A stretch of DNA of 64,000 nt, taken from assembly GCF_020736845.1 (NCBI RefSeq), contig NZ_JAFFQR010000112.1, positions 124,001 to 188,000 of the forward strand. Direction: 5' to 3'. This stretch comes from Paenibacillus farraposensis. Lineage in GTDB: Bacteria > Bacillota > Bacilli > Paenibacillales > Paenibacillaceae. Positions 63,504 to 64,000 of the stretch are shown one piece after another; the first letter of the stretch is position 1; every line of letters begins with the position of its first letter. The position numbers and the translations under genes were made by a program. The notes under the pieces were generated by a model. The model did not search any database. It saw only the letters and a program-made list of their open reading frames with translations, and had not been told where the DNA came from.

Positions 63504-64000
63504 CTATTGCGGCTTCTCAATCACGATCAGACAGGTACTGTCTGGCAAAGGAACCGGTTGCCCCTGTTCATCCGTCAACTCAATACGCCCGGACAACGCA
63601 TCGGTATACCCCTCTTGTAAATAGTGGCGGCTCACCCGTATCATCGCCTGTGGTCCAAGTGTGCTGCGAATGCATTCCTCATACTGAGAGGGAGTAAAAT
63701 AACCTCGCAGCAGCCATTCCATCCCATCCTGCTCCAGAACCCGGATACGTCTGCGCTGTTCTGCCGGTTCGGTCATGATGCCATCACGAATAATGATCCG
63801 CCCGCCGGGTGCCAGCACACGATAGGCGCTCTGCAAAGCAGTCGCCACCGTTTGCGGATTGAACCGGGTTCCATCTCGTTCGATGTAAGAATACAGCTCG
63901 TGGAGTATGGAAGAAAAAATGACGGTGTCCATGCTTTCCGCCTCCACAAATTCCTCTAATCGAAGCGCGTCCCCTTTGATCACATCCCAGCGGTGCCCCT
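63504..64000 (-). CDS. Class I SAM-dependent methyltransferase, N-terminus outside window
   Basis: C-terminal 165 codons of a methyltransferase-fold protein; the gene continues past the right edge. Visible are GDALRLEEF, DTVIFSSILHELYSY (beta4 with acidic/His motif), YRVLAPGGRIIIRDGIM (the beta5/motif III region) and a long C-terminal part. The SAM-binding Gly loop lies outside. Substrate unknown. The frame stays open to base 64000, with GHRWDVIKGDA at the edge. Confidence 0.72.
   Translation of the reverse strand, partial: GHRWDVIKGDALRLEEFVEAESMDTVIFSSILHELYSYIERDGTRFNPQTVATALQSAYRVLAPGGRIIIRDGIMTEPAEQRRRIRVLEQDGMEWLLRGYFTPSQYEECIRSTLGPQAMIRVSRHYLQEGYTDALSGRIELTDEQGQPVPLPDSTCLIVIEKPQ

Overview
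The window looks like a chromosomal segment of a Paenibacillus of the P. polymyxa group. This rests on gene content and order (plsX-fabH-fabD behind fapR, yceD-rpmF, ylbL/ylbJ, rsmD-coaD, a nrdIEF operon with paired NrdR boxes), frequent TTG/GTG starts behind strong GGAGG ribosome sites, many glycosidases with AraC/LacI regulators, and a BclA-type spore-surface protein. No rRNA, tRNA, CRISPR array, complete insertion sequence or prophage is visible. Names come from recognising sequence families by eye; no search was run.

Layout. 1-9.4 kb is housekeeping: fatty-acid/phospholipid synthesis (fapR-plsX-fabH-fabD, leftward, with a FapR operator), rpmF-yceD, tmcAL, the membrane protease ylbL, the sporulation gene ylbJ, and rsmD-coaD. 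9.4-16.9 kb holds an acyltransferase with a double-palindrome promoter, the potassium importer kimA, a divergent AraC regulator/GH42 beta-galactosidase pair and a BclA-like protein. 17.0-19.4 kb is a gene graveyard (flavodoxin-fold oxidoreductase, NlpC/P60, RND efflux pump, TetR regulator, all broken) around one intact TPR gene. 19.5-24.2 kb has a GDSL esterase, an acetyltransferase, a nucleotidyltransferase, half of an MFS pump, a self-regulated MarR gene and rpiA-vanZ. 24.7-31.4 kb is the most distinctive part: a chemoreceptor, then a stand-alone one-module NRPS that ends in a reductase domain, then a polysaccharide deacetylase. 31.5-40.7 kb carries traX-like, transaldolase, an MFS pump, a second chemoreceptor, a decayed serine hydrolase and a divergent alpha-xylosidase/AraC pair. 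40.7-50.2 kb has adenine deaminase, helD, an ArAE-type membrane protein, ywbE and two small membrane-protein genes, with several relics between them. 50.4-58.9 kb contains an AT-rich pair of unknown genes, a beta-mannosidase with LacI regulator, and an orphan sugar-binding lipoprotein. 59.0-64 kb is the class Ib ribonucleotide reductase operon, a VOC protein and an edge-truncated methyltransferase.

How it fits together. The intact genes divide into core metabolism and plant-polysaccharide use (beta-galactosidase, alpha-xylosidase, beta-mannosidase and a solute-binding protein, each beside its own regulator). The intergenic spaces hold at least ten partial, frameshifted or internally deleted genes, so this is a region that has gained and lost accessory genes repeatedly. 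Points worth following up are the reductive NRPS module, a two-copy hairpin repeat (40.7 and 57.8 kb), a promoter-terminator pair with no gene between (45.6 kb), and two genes whose best-spaced in-frame start would be ATC.
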